Below, piece by piece: positions 16,723 through 26,072 of a stretch of 53,995 nt of DNA. The stretch is from positions 1 to 53,995 of the forward strand of contig JAPLUI010000256.1 in assembly GCA_026397725.1 (NCBI GenBank), written 5' to 3'. How positions within the stretch are numbered: position 1 is the stretch's first letter; each line of letters starts with the position of its first letter. Source of the stretch: Verrucomicrobiota bacterium. GTDB taxonomy: Bacteria; Verrucomicrobiota; Verrucomicrobiia; Verrucomicrobiales; Akkermansiaceae. The position numbers and the translations under genes were made by a program. Below the pieces are notes generated by a model. The model did not search any database. It had not been told where the DNA came from and saw only the letters and a program-made list of their open reading frames with translations.

Positions 16723-19700
16723 TCACTGCGCTTTGACGCGCACGAAGAGCTTGCCGCCAGGCGGAGGCGTGTAGGGGTTGAGCGTGACGTCCACGGTCTC
16801 GACACCGTCAACCGCCGGAACTCTGGCCACCTGGTCCGCCTGGGCGGGCACTGTGCCCCAATCCGCCAAGTCGATGGAGGTCCACACCGTGTACGCGAGA
16901 CCGCTGTTAGCAGTCCGGGTGTAGCTGAACATGCCGGCGGTATTGTTAAGCGGCACGGTGATCGGGTTGCAGGACGAGCCCTTGGTGGGATCGAGGCCGA
17001 AGGCGAATTCCTGTTGGTTGGTCATGCTGTCGCCGTCCGGATCGCCGGTCGGTGTCTGGTCGGCACCCGAGGCGAAGGCATAGCTGGCGAGCCAGGTGTC
17101 ATACGGGGTGGATGCCGATGCAATCCGGGCGCCATTGGTATTGTAATACTGCGCCTCAGTTAGGGTCATCGCCCGATTGAGGATCAGCAGATCGTCGATC
17201 CAGCCCTTCAGGTTGGCGTCGGCGAGCGTCTTCCCCACCTCGAATCGTTCGTGAGTCACGTTTGGTGCGGCTGGCTGGTCTCTGGACACCTGTTGGCCGT
17301 CAATGTACATGGTCCGCCAGCGGGTGGCGCCATCATACGTCTGAACCACCGAATGCCAGCCGTCACGGAAGTTACCGCTCGGGACATGTCCCCCTTGATC
17401 ACTATTCCACCAGTAGGCAGCAGCATCATAGTAGCCGCTCATCCGGAGATTGATGCATCGCGTTCCGGTGTCGAAGCCTGTGCTGCCCCAACCCACCCAC
17501 CCGCCGTTGCCGTGGCTGGTGGGATCCGCCTTGACGAAGCAGGCGACGGAGTAGGAATTGGCCCCGGTGGGGATGCCCGAGGGGAACGCGGGCGCATCCT
17601 GCCTGCCGAGCCAGGTGCTCCCATCCAGTTGGAGACAGGCGCTGCCAAACTTCGCAGGGCCATAAGCGACAGTGCCAGCTTTGGCTGCGAGGGTGTTGCC
17701 ACCGGCGGGATCGGTGAGCGCGTTGTCGAAATGCCAATAGGCCACCGCACCGATCGGCAATTTGGCCCCGCCAAGGTCCGTGAAGCTGGCCGAGATGGTG
17801 TGGTGGGTCGTCACGTTGGGGAAGGTGTAGCTGGCCATGGGGCCCTGGCTCACGGTATCCACCACCACCTCCGCGAGGCTGTAGCCGTAGCTGGCGGCGA
17901 TGGTGAAGGTCTGATCCGCGCCCTCAACAACCACGACCGTGCCGGCCGGGGAGATGCTGCCGCCCGTGCCGGCGGAGGCCGTGATGGTGTGGGTGGTAAG
18001 CGCTTCAAATGAGGCCACGATCATGTCGGTATCAGCCACATTGACCATCGTGTAGGTCTGGGTGCCAGGCCCGGCGACCACCTCGGCGCCATTCGCCAGC
18101 ACACTGGTCACCTGATAGTAACGGTCCGGCGTAATGGTGAATGTCTGGCTGGCTCCCGGTGCCATATAGATGTCACCGAGCGGGCTGATGGAGCCGCCAG
18201 TGCCGGCAGACGAGGTGATTTTGTTGGCGGGCCCGACTCGAACAATCGCCACGTCGAGGCAGTCCCAGTGCGGACCCCACTCACCTGCCGGGGCATAAAT
18301 GGTAATGGTGTTGGCACCAGCTTTCAAGGCGACGGTGCAGGTGAATGTGCCTTGGCCGGCGCCATTCCAAGTAGCTGGCCTGAAGGGATAGCCGGACAAA
18401 TCCGTCCCGTTCACCTTGACCCCGCTAGGCCGGTCGGCATAGCCACCATCGGAGACGGTCATGGCGTATAGCCCGGTTTCTGACGCGGTCACATTGTTGA
18501 CGGTGAAGCCGCCGGATTGGTCGGGGGTGTCCTTGCCTGCGCACGCACCCCCTGAAACGTTAGGATGGGCTTCCACCGGGGTTACGCAATGGACAAAAGT
18601 ATTGGCAGGATTCTCCGCTTCATAGCGGCGAGAGGTGAAAACCAGATCCCGCCCGATCTGGCCGCTCGTTCCGACGACGGCGGTCAGTACTGCCGAAGGC
18701 GCGAAGCCGCTCTTGGTGGCCTGCAGATAGTAGGTTGCGTTCTGTGGTAGGGATACCTCATAGACGCCGCTTGAATCAGCGGAAACGGCGGTTAGGAGTG
18801 CCGTGCGGGCTGGATCCGAGTAAACACCTACCGTCGCATCGCCTCCAGTTCCACCGCCATCGACACGAACCGTGCCACCGACACCGACCACAGCCAGCGA
18901 CGCAAACGTGACAGTGATGGATCCGGCAGCCTGCACGTCGTTGAACGCATACGTGGTGACCCCGCCCTTGGATGTGGTGGCGCCATTTTCGGTCACGGAC
19001 ACGTCGGACACACGATAACCAAAGGCCGGAGTGATGGTGAAGGTCTTGGATGTGCCAATCATCACCGGCACGGTCCCGCCCGGGCTGATGGTTCCGCCCG
19101 ATCCGCTCACCGAGGCAACGATAGCGACAGGCGTACCGACTGAAAGGGCGCCGTAGGTATGGTATGCGATGGCCTCATCCTGGCTCATGGCCCGATTCAT
19201 GATCAACACATCGTCAATCCAGCCCTTCCAGTAATCCCCATCGAAAAGGGCCCTGCCTACCAAGAAGCTGGTCCCCTGAATGTTTGGCGGACCAGGGTTC
19301 CTGGCGGCTCGTGGCACGCCGTCGAGGTAAAGTCTCTCCGTGGTGCCGTCCCAGGTGCCGACGACGGAATGCCAGCCATCGAAGAAATTCCCGCTGGCCA
19401 GGGCTCCGCCAAAGTCATTGCCCCACCAGTAATTCCACACGTCATTCCACCAGGGATTGTTGCCCCCGTTCAGCCGGAACGTGTTGGCCTGACTGCCGTT
19501 CGGTGTGCCGTAGGCGATCCAAGTGCCTCCACCGGGGCAACCGGTGTCGCATTTGATCCAAGCGGCGACAGTATAGGGACTGGCACCCGTGGGCATGCCC
19601 GTCGGGAGCGCGTTGGAAGCTGTTTTGAGATAGGTGCTGCCGTTGCAATAGAGGGAGGCGCTGCCAAAATTCCCCAACCCGTAGGCCAAGGTGCCCGCCG

Positions 19701-19905
19701 CAGTGGTGAGGGTGCTGGCACCGACGGGATCGGCGAGCGTGTCGTCGAAAGACCAATAGGCCACCGCGCCGGAGGGCAGCTCGGGCGCGGCCTGCGCCGT
19801 GGTGGCGGTAGTCAACAATAGCGCCGCGACGAACGCGGCGGCGGATGCGGCGAGGCGGCATGGCCGACGCCGGGATCGTTTGGATCCGGGTGTTGTGGTT
19901 TTCAT
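16723..19905 (-). CDS. Large exported LamG-domain protein 2
   Basis: A 1,060-residue protein starting at MKTTTPGSKRSRRRP (19905). The twin-arginine-like basic stretch is followed by a hydrophobic segment (AAAFVAALLLTTATTAQA), so it is exported. Domain order, by eye: LamG/concanavalin-like (about 40-255, GAVAYWSFDD), InlB-type B-repeat (about 260-340), carboxypeptidase-regulatory-like fold, CBM35-like (about 430-560, RYEAENP and GPHWDCLDV), two more B-repeats, second LamG (about 735-960, GAVAYWHFDN) and a C-terminal domain ending FVRVKAQ. These are glycan-binding and spacer modules; no catalytic motif is seen. It starts 84 bp after the stop of the even larger homologue and should share its transcript and the 41-bp element. 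The open frame extends to 19980, but without a signal peptide at that start. Confidence 0.75.
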   Translation of the reverse strand: MKTTTPGSKRSRRRPCRLAASAAAFVAALLLTTATTAQAAPELPSGAVAYWSFDDTLADPVGASTLTTAAGTLAYGLGNFGSASLYCNGSTYLKTASNALPTGMPTGASPYTVAAWIKCDTGCPGGGTWIAYGTPNGSQANTFRLNGGNNPWWNDVWNYWWGNDFGGALASGNFFDGWHSVVGTWDGTTERLYLDGVPRAARNPGPPNIQGTSFLVGRALFDGDYWKGWIDDVLIMNRAMSQDEAIAYHTYGALSVGTPVAIVASVSGSGGTISPGGTVPVMIGTSKTFTITPAFGYRVSDVSVTENGATTSKGGVTTYAFNDVQAAGSITVTFASLAVVGVGGTVRVDGGGTGGDATVGVYSDPARTALLTAVSADSSGVYEVSLPQNATYYLQATKSGFAPSAVLTAVVGTSGQIGRDLVFTSRRYEAENPANTFVHCVTPVEAHPNVSGGACAGKDTPDQSGGFTVNNVTASETGLYAMTVSDGGYADRPSGVKVNGTDLSGYPFRPATWNGAGQGTFTCTVALKAGANTITIYAPAGEWGPHWDCLDVAIVRVGPANKITSSAGTGGSISPLGDIYMAPGASQTFTITPDRYYQVTSVLANGAEVVAGPGTQTYTMVNVADTDMIVASFEALTTHTITASAGTGGSISPAGTVVVVEGADQTFTIAASYGYSLAEVVVDTVSQGPMASYTFPNVTTHHTISASFTDLGGAKLPIGAVAYWHFDNALTDPAGGNTLAAKAGTVAYGPAKFGSACLQLDGSTWLGRQDAPAFPSGIPTGANSYSVACFVKADPTSHGNGGWVGWGSTGFDTGTRCINLRMSGYYDAAAYWWNSDQGGHVPSGNFRDGWHSVVQTYDGATRWRTMYIDGQQVSRDQPAAPNVTHERFEVGKTLADANLKGWIDDLLILNRAMTLTEAQYYNTNGARIASASTPYDTWLASYAFASGADQTPTGDPDGDSMTNQQEFAFGLDPTKGSSCNPITVPLNNTAGMFSYTRTANSGLAYTVWTSIDLADWGTVPAQADQVARVPAVDGVETVDVTLNPYTPPPGGKLFVRVKAQ

Positions 19906-19989
19906 TTGTCCTCGACCTCCTCCGGCTTGCCACAAACTCCGGGCGGTTTTCAAGCCACCCGGAGTTGCGGTTTTCAGCAATGGTGCGAA

Positions 19990-22900
19990 TCAATTGGGGA
20001 TCACGAGCAGACGGACGAACTGCTGGCCCAGTCCGGGGGGCAGGGTGAATGTTAGATTGCCACCCACAAGGGCGGGCTTCGGGGTGTAGTTCGTCCACGT
20101 GCTGAGGTCGGGCGAGGTTTGAACCTCATAGTCGCCCATGAAGGTCGGGCTCACCGGCCAGGTGACCGTGTTGCTCGCGTCCAGGCCCGGATTGGTGGCG
20201 AGGCCGGTCACGCCCATGAAGTAGGCGACACCGTTTTCCACACCGTCATTGTTGTAGTCTTCACCCGGGGTTTGGTCGGGCGCGTTGATGGCCGCCCAGG
20301 AAGCGTAGTCGTTGGACGAGCCCAAGGGGATCCCAAACTTGGCGCCCAGGGAGCTTTCCAGCGCCGTGCGCTTGGCGTCAGAGATGGCATCCCTGTAGAC
20401 ATACACGTCGCCGATATTGCCGCTGAATGCACTCCAGCCATCCCAGACGTTGCGGCCAACGCCGATGAGATTCTGCCAGCTATTTCTGCCATCGCCACCT
20501 GTCAGGTCAGCATAGTAATTGGTACCCAAGGCAGCGCCCGACCAACCACTAGCCAAACCGTTGACATACAGTTTGGCAGAACCGTCAAGCTGACAAACCA
20601 GAGCAAGAACAGTCTTCTGGCCCTCAGGAATGATGGTGCCAGTTCTTTGCCAATCCCACGCCTTGCGGGCGACCATTACTTCGCCAGTGGCGTGGTCAAC
20701 GCAGAAATCAAGACCGTTGTAGTAGAGATTGACGATTGAGCCTCTGGCCTCGCCGCCGCCAAACCAATAGGTCGGCTGCACCACGGCAACCACACTGACG
20801 CCAGTGGCATCAACGCCTGCATTCGGCTGAACGGTGAATGGACAATTAACGAGGTTGAAACCGTCATTGCCGTCGGTGCCAAAGCCAGGTTCACTTCGAG
20901 TATTGGCGATCCATTTAACGCCGTCAACCGTGACAACGCGAGGAGTGTCAATGGCATTGAGCATCGCGCCTGCAGGACTGCCCAAGACGTAGGATGGTGT
21001 CCAGTTGCCAGTCAGGTCGCCATCGGCAAAAGCACTGAACTGATCGACTGTTGCCATGAAGAAGACATCCCAGTTCGGGTTGGCAACGAGCGCGAAATCA
21101 GCAGGTGCTCCGGCTGTAGTAAGAGTAACCACTTGGTCTGCTGACACATCATAGCCAGCAGCGCCAGCGGCTACATACCATTCTCCCACAGGAAGAGTCT
21201 GTGCATAGCTGCCGTCGATACCACCAATTGTGGACGTGGTTACGGTGTATGCAGACATCGGGTTCTGCGAGGCGTTTGCGGTCAGTTTGAAATAGACTTT
21301 CGCGCCATTGATTCCAACACTGCCATCGCTGACCACGCCCGAAATAACCCCAGTATCCTTTAATTCAATCGTGGCAACGATTGATCCATCTACAAGAACG
21401 TTGTTGAACGTATAAGTGGCGACAGCACCCTTGGATTCCGTAAGGCCATTTTCAGTCACAGATACGTCAGCAATGTAAGAGTCGTACGCCGGTGTGATCG
21501 TGAAGGTCTTGCTTGAGCCAACAGTCACAGGCACGGCGGTTCCGCTCGGGGTGATGGTTCCATTACCGCCACCGGTCTTGGAGGCAGCTATATTGACAGA
21601 CGGGGCGAGTGAACGGGCACCGAGGGTATTGTATGCCGCAGCCTCAGTCGCGTCCATCGCCCGATCCAGGATCAGCAGATCGTCAATCCAACCTTTGAAG
21701 TTGGAATCGTTGAGTGTCCGCCCCACGATGAAACTGGTGCTGCCGAAGTTGGGGGGCGTGCCGGGGTCCCTGGTGGCTCGTTCCACGCCGTCGAGGTATA
21801 GCTTTTCAGTGGTTCCATTCCATGTCCCAATGACTGAATGCCAGCCATCGAAGAAGGTTCCGCTGGCCAGGGTTGCGCCCATGTCATTGGAGTGCCAGTA
21901 ATTCCAGATGGCACTGGGGCTCCAGCCGTCGAGGCGGAAATTGTTGGCCAAATTGGGACTGTTGGCAGTGCCGTAGCCGATCCAGCCGCCGTTGCCGGGG
22001 CAACCCGTGTCGGCTTTGATGTAGGCGGCAACGGTGTAAGAACTGGCACCGGTTGGCACGCCGGTCGGGAACGTGCCCGAGAGGGGGTCCAGCGTGGTGT
22101 TCCCGTCAACATAGAGGGAGGCACTGCCCATGTTTCCCGCGCCGTACGCCACCGTACCCGTCGCGCCTTTGAGGGTGTTGCCACCGATGGGATCGGCGAG
22201 CGTGTCGTCGAACGACCACCAGGCCACCGCGCCGGTGGGCAGCCCGGTCGCAGTCAGCGTGAAGTTATTGCCGCCTGCAGGAAAAGCACCGACCGTAACC
22301 GGGCCAAGCTCCGCTGATGGCATATAACCAGGTGCCGTGGCGGCTATGTAGTAGTCGCCGGGAGGCAGATCCTTGCTGTAGTCGCCAGCCGGGTCAGCTC
22401 CTGTGGTCGTGGTGGTTGTACTCGCCAACGCGCCGCCTGGGGTTAAGGAGAAGTGAACCGTAGCGCCCGCGATGCCGCCAACTGAATCGCTGACGTTGCC
22501 GGAAACCGGCTGCAGATTATTCAGCACCTTGAAGTTGGCCACGACGGCGCTGTCCGCGGTCGGAGTGACGCTATAGGGGTCGCTGATCGGGGAGGCATCC
22601 ACCGTCACGGTATCGATCTCCCAGCCGAAGGCCGGGGTGACCGTGTAGGTCTGGCTGGCTCCATCCGCAACCGCCACTTCGCCAAGGGGACTGATGGTGC
22701 CATCGCCCGTGCCGACGGATGAGGTAATGAGCCAGGCGACGCCGGTCGGCACATCAGCGAGGTCGATATAGTCCCAGTGCGGACCCCAGTCGATGTTGTT
22801 GTACAACGTGATCGTGTTGGAACCGGCTTTCAGCACGACCGGCACCGAGTTATGGCAATACCCGTTGGCATCGGGATTCGAGGAGGCTACCGGGGAGGAC

Positions 22901-24195
22901 GCAACGTTGGTCCCATTCACGGAGATGAAGGTCTGCCTGCCAGTAAAGTAGGTAACCATCTGCATGTCGTATTGGCCTGTTGAGACCACGGTCACGGGGA
23001 TTGTCAGCGTGCCCGTGCCTCCCTGAGACTGCTTTGCCGCCCTCGCTCCGTTTGAATCGAGCGCATTGTTGGACACACCCATATTGACACTTGGAAAGGC
23101 GACGTGGCTTTCGCATTCGTAGCGCGTGTAGGTCGGGGCCGGGTCCAGGGTGATATCCGGGACCACACTGGAGGCGGTCACCGTGACGGTCTTGGAAAGG
23201 TAACCCGTCCTTGAAGCGGTGACGTCGAATGATCCGCCGTCGATCAGGCCGGCGAGACTGTAAGTGCCATCAACTGGCGTGGCAACCTCTCTCGGGCTGG
23301 TACGGAACTGGCTGCCACTGTAGTTTACCGTAATCGTCGCGCCTTCCAACGGGCCGGAGCTGTTCTTGACCAAGCCGCTCAAAGTGCCGGTGTACGCGGC
23401 GGAGCTGATCTGGAGATTGTCGAAGTAGCCGCCGGGGTTTTGAGTGCCCAGCGCGGCACCATTCCAACTGTAGAGCCGGAATGATCCATAATTGAGCCGC
23501 TCGGGTACGGTGCCCGGGTTGACCCAATCGAGGTCAATGGTATGCCATGCATCCAGAACAGTGATCGCAGACCTGGGGTCGTTGGGGGTGGTACCCGTAT
23601 AGCGGGGATCCAGCAGGCGTCTCTGGCTGCCATCATACATTGTCAAATAGATGCCTGCGATCGGAGTGACGCCCGCCTGGACTTCACTGGACGGCACATA
23701 GTATTGCGCGTGAACTTGGTAAGTGGCCCCGGGGATCAGCCACACGTCGCTCATAAAATTCTGAGAACAGGTGTTCACATAAGTCGGGTTGCCGAAATCC
23801 TCCCAGACTGTGGCGCTGGGGTTGTTCGCATCGACTGAGGGGTTGGCATAGCGCCCAACGCCGTTAGGTTGCTCAAACCCGCCACCGGTACCGGTGTTAC
23901 CGAAAGCAGACCATGGCCAGTACAGCGAGGCGGGGGTGTATTGCGCGAATCCCGTTACATACCCGGGATTCGGGGTGCCACCCGTGCCTTCAAAGTCGCC
24001 GTTGAGGATGAAGTCGGTAGCGGACGCGCTACTCAATCCGGCGAAGCACACAGCGGCGCAGCAGGCGGCGGATTTGGCGGCGAGGGTGAGACCGCGGGAT
24101 CGCCAGGAAGGACGGAGCGGAGGAGACTGGGGGTGTTTGCTGTCGGGCAAACGTGACCGGCCCGCGTGAGGCGCTATCAGGTTCATGATTTTCAT
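19990..24195 (-). CDS. Giant exported multi-domain LamG protein 1
   Basis: A 1,401-residue protein. After a basic leader and hydrophobic signal (about 38-58, CCAAVCFAGLSSASA), modules by eye are: N-terminal carbohydrate-binding-like sandwich (60-280), carboxypeptidase-regulatory-like fold, CBM35-like (355-485, RYECESHVAFP and GPHWDYIDL), B-repeat, second regulatory-like fold, LamG (650-865, GAVAWWSFDD), B-repeat, third regulatory-like fold, second LamG-like domain (1040-1290) and a C-terminal domain ending QQFVRLLVIPN. The LamG and CBM blocks are near-copies of those in the downstream gene, also at DNA level. No hydrolase motif is seen, so binding or adhesion to glycans at the cell surface is the likely role. 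First gene of the two-gene operon, with the 41-bp element 54 bp upstream. Confidence 0.75.
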   Translation of the reverse strand: MKIMNLIAPHAGRSRLPDSKHPQSPPLRPSWRSRGLTLAAKSAACCAAVCFAGLSSASATDFILNGDFEGTGGTPNPGYVTGFAQYTPASLYWPWSAFGNTGTGGGFEQPNGVGRYANPSVDANNPSATVWEDFGNPTYVNTCSQNFMSDVWLIPGATYQVHAQYYVPSSEVQAGVTPIAGIYLTMYDGSQRRLLDPRYTGTTPNDPRSAITVLDAWHTIDLDWVNPGTVPERLNYGSFRLYSWNGAALGTQNPGGYFDNLQISSAAYTGTLSGLVKNSSGPLEGATITVNYSGSQFRTSPREVATPVDGTYSLAGLIDGGSFDVTASRTGYLSKTVTVTASSVVPDITLDPAPTYTRYECESHVAFPSVNMGVSNNALDSNGARAAKQSQGGTGTLTIPVTVVSTGQYDMQMVTYFTGRQTFISVNGTNVASSPVASSNPDANGYCHNSVPVVLKAGSNTITLYNNIDWGPHWDYIDLADVPTGVAWLITSSVGTGDGTISPLGEVAVADGASQTYTVTPAFGWEIDTVTVDASPISDPYSVTPTADSAVVANFKVLNNLQPVSGNVSDSVGGIAGATVHFSLTPGGALASTTTTTTGADPAGDYSKDLPPGDYYIAATAPGYMPSAELGPVTVGAFPAGGNNFTLTATGLPTGAVAWWSFDDTLADPIGGNTLKGATGTVAYGAGNMGSASLYVDGNTTLDPLSGTFPTGVPTGASSYTVAAYIKADTGCPGNGGWIGYGTANSPNLANNFRLDGWSPSAIWNYWHSNDMGATLASGTFFDGWHSVIGTWNGTTEKLYLDGVERATRDPGTPPNFGSTSFIVGRTLNDSNFKGWIDDLLILDRAMDATEAAAYNTLGARSLAPSVNIAASKTGGGNGTITPSGTAVPVTVGSSKTFTITPAYDSYIADVSVTENGLTESKGAVATYTFNNVLVDGSIVATIELKDTGVISGVVSDGSVGINGAKVYFKLTANASQNPMSAYTVTTSTIGGIDGSYAQTLPVGEWYVAAGAAGYDVSADQVVTLTTAGAPADFALVANPNWDVFFMATVDQFSAFADGDLTGNWTPSYVLGSPAGAMLNAIDTPRVVTVDGVKWIANTRSEPGFGTDGNDGFNLVNCPFTVQPNAGVDATGVSVVAVVQPTYWFGGGEARGSIVNLYYNGLDFCVDHATGEVMVARKAWDWQRTGTIIPEGQKTVLALVCQLDGSAKLYVNGLASGWSGAALGTNYYADLTGGDGRNSWQNLIGVGRNVWDGWSAFSGNIGDVYVYRDAISDAKRTALESSLGAKFGIPLGSSNDYASWAAINAPDQTPGEDYNNDGVENGVAYFMGVTGLATNPGLDASNTVTWPVSPTFMGDYEVQTSPDLSTWTNYTPKPALVGGNLTFTLPPGLGQQFVRLLVIPN

Positions 24196-24248
24196 TGGTT
24201 TGGTTCAGGGGTTGGAGCCTTCAGTGTAGCGAAGCGTCTCAATCGGGG

Positions 24249-24289
24249 CAATGGCAATTATGCGAAAACTTTTGTCTATTTTGCGAAGG
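24249..24289 (-). promoter_or_regulatory. 41-bp operator/promoter element, copy 2 (LamG operon)
   Basis: The minus strand reads CCTTCGCAAAA, then TAGACA, then TTTTCGCAT, ending CCATTG, matching copy 1 upstream of the fucosidase at 34 of 41 positions. The TTCGCA repeats again lie 21 bp apart, and the distance to the start codon (54 bp) is close to that of copy 1 (62 bp). This suggests joint control of the glycan-binding and glycan-cutting operons. Confidence 0.6.
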
Positions 24290-24295
24290 TCCGGT

Positions 24296-24604
24296 TCAGT
24301 CGATGCCGGGTTCGGCCTGGATTGTTTCGAGTGAGACGCCGTTGGTTTCGGGCATGACGCGCAGGACCCGGACGAGCTGGCCGGGCATGCAGAGGGCGGA
24401 GAAGGCGAAGGACGACCCGCCGGTGACGGCGGCGATCATCGGGAAGGTCCAGGAGATGGCGGCGCTCATCGCCCAACGGGTGAAGCTGCCCAGCGCCTGG
24501 TCGCGGGCGCGGACGCGGTTGGGGAAGATTGCGCAGATAAACACCCAGATGACCGCGCCCTGGCCGAAGCCGTGGGCCGCAATGAAGAGCAGCAGGCTGG
24601 CCAA
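24296..24604 (-). pseudogene. C-terminal fragment of an MFS sugar porter
   Basis: The 102 residues carry the last transmembrane helices and tail of a sugar-porter family MFS protein: AAHGFGQGAVIWVFICAIFP, the NRVRARDQALGSF loop and VMPETNGVSLETIQ, which corresponds to the PETKG motif. The first nine or ten helices are absent and no upstream frame continues the protein, so this is a remnant left by deletion. Its stop lies 7 bp before the 41-bp element, so a sugar transporter once stood directly upstream of the LamG operon. Confidence 0.75.
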
Positions 24605-25089
24605 TGTCGCCGCCCCTTGACGGGCAGCATCGGAGCCAAGTTACTCGTTAGACTAATGGCACTGTCCACGGACGGACTGGAGAAGCTCTCTCCAGAAAAA
24701 CGAAAATGGGGTCGCGGGGTTTAACCCCCGCGACCCTCCTCCACCGCCGGACCTGCGGATCTGCAAATCCGGCACTAGCCTGCTGTCACATCTTGCGTAC
24801 CACCACAACCGCTCATGCAATGGACGAGCCACGTCATTCGATTGCAGCCGGACTGGGCTTCTGATGCACCACTACAAAGGCTCGGAGTCATTGACCGAAC
24901 GTCGCGTGGTCAGCATCATGTTCCCAACACTCGCTTTTTCACTTCGGGTGGTTCGAGCGGAGGCCCGGGACTTCGCTGGAGTATCCAGCCCAGCCCAAGG
25001 CAATTACCCGAAAAACCGTCCCTGAAACGTCTTTGGATGTTTTTTCCGAATTCAAGGGTTGGTTTTCAACCACCCCTCAAGTTCACTGG
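24605..25089. terminator. Non-coding stretch with strong hairpin at 24710-24735
   Basis: The stem GGTCGCGGGG (24710-24719) pairs perfectly with CCCCGCGACC (24726-24735) around the loop TTTAAC. This is a likely terminator for the PEP-CTERM gene to the right, although no T-run follows on either strand. I see no gene in the rest of this 485-bp stretch; it is probably what remains after the deletion that removed most of the sugar porter. Confidence 0.45.
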
Positions 25090-25749
25090 TTACTGGCGGC
25101 GGCGGCGCACCAGCAGTCCGCACAAGCTGATCGCCCCGAGCGTCAACGCCGCCGGTTCGGGAATGGGCTCATTATTGGCAAACTCCCCAATGGCGAAGCC
25201 GCCTGACGTGCCCGTAATCTGCTTGATGCTGAGCCCCGTCAACTGCCTATCCTGCTGGGTCCAGACCCCGAAGTATTGGGCACCCCCAAGCGCGTCGATA
25301 GTCACGGTCTCGACCACACTTTCCGACTCAACCCTGATTTCGAACGAGCCGGCAATGTTCGGCTCCACGTACATGTAGAACGCCTGGATGCCCAACGGCA
25401 TGATCATGTACAAATCATCGGCGTCCCGGAAATAAACCTTGCCGGTGTAGCCGTGGCTCCAAGTGGCCCACCCGGCACCAATGTCGGCGATTTTGGCAAT
25501 ATTGAAGCGCAGCGTGTCTCCGACGGCGGCTGGCGGCACCACCGCTGGATCCCGCCAGCACACGGCGCTTGAAGCATCGGTGTCCTCGGCCCTCGTATCC
25601 AATGGGAAGGCATGCATCGTATAGATACCCAACGTTGCAGGAGGTGCCCCAGAGCCAGGCGAGGTTACCACATTGATTGTAGCGGCAGCACAGGGCATGA
25701 CGGCCATGGCTGTCAGTAACAATCCGCAATGACATGTTAGTCTTTTCAT
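25090..25749 (-). CDS. PEP-CTERM exported protein
   Basis: A 219-residue protein. It has an N-terminal signal (MKRLTCHCGLLLTAMAVMPCAAA), a beta-rich body without a family I recognise and a C-terminal PEP-CTERM sorting signal: PIPEP, a hydrophobic helix (AALTLGAISLCGLLV) and RRRRQ. Such proteins are processed by an exosortase (not in the window) and displayed or released at the surface, often with exopolysaccharide. It stands alone, with non-coding DNA on both sides. Function unknown. Confidence 0.75.
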   Translation of the reverse strand: MKRLTCHCGLLLTAMAVMPCAAATINVVTSPGSGAPPATLGIYTMHAFPLDTRAEDTDASSAVCWRDPAVVPPAAVGDTLRFNIAKIADIGAGWATWSHGYTGKVYFRDADDLYMIMPLGIQAFYMYVEPNIAGSFEIRVESESVVETVTIDALGGAQYFGVWTQQDRQLTGLSIKQITGTSGGFAIGEFANNEPIPEPAALTLGAISLCGLLVRRRRQ

Positions 25750-25841
25750 AGTTATTTATTGTTGTTAGTGTTTTTACGCAGAAGCTCCCCAGGGCTTTCT
25801 CCGGTGCGGAGGAATTCACATTTCAGCTCTCGGAAACGCCT

Positions 25842-25899
25842 GAATCTGACATTCCGACCCCGATTGTCAACGTTTTTATGTTTTTTTTTGGTTTTTTTT
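25842..25899 (-). promoter_or_regulatory. Candidate promoter with A-tract for the PEP-CTERM gene
   Basis: On the minus strand a run of A-tracts (25872-25899) is followed by TTGACA (25865-25870), and after about 17 bp by AGATTC, a weak -10. The start codon lies about 95 bp further on. The A-tract could act as an UP element. The surrounding 25750-26072 contains no gene. Confidence 0.35.
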
Positions 25900-26072
25900 C
25901 ACAGCCGCCCGATGGGTCGTTCCGGAAAGCGCTCTGCCCGGTTGCCACTCCGGCCGGCCGGTGCTTGCTCCCGGGGCCGTCTTTTCAGGGAGTTGCCATG
26001 ACCGCCGGGGCTCTGCCGCCGTGATCGATTCTCCCCGGCAGGCGGCAAAATCAAGCGATTCATCACCCGGCG

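Noticed and set aside
24815..25378. A 187-codon plus-strand open frame
   Set aside because: It overlaps the PEP-CTERM gene and has low-complexity residues only; no start context or family.
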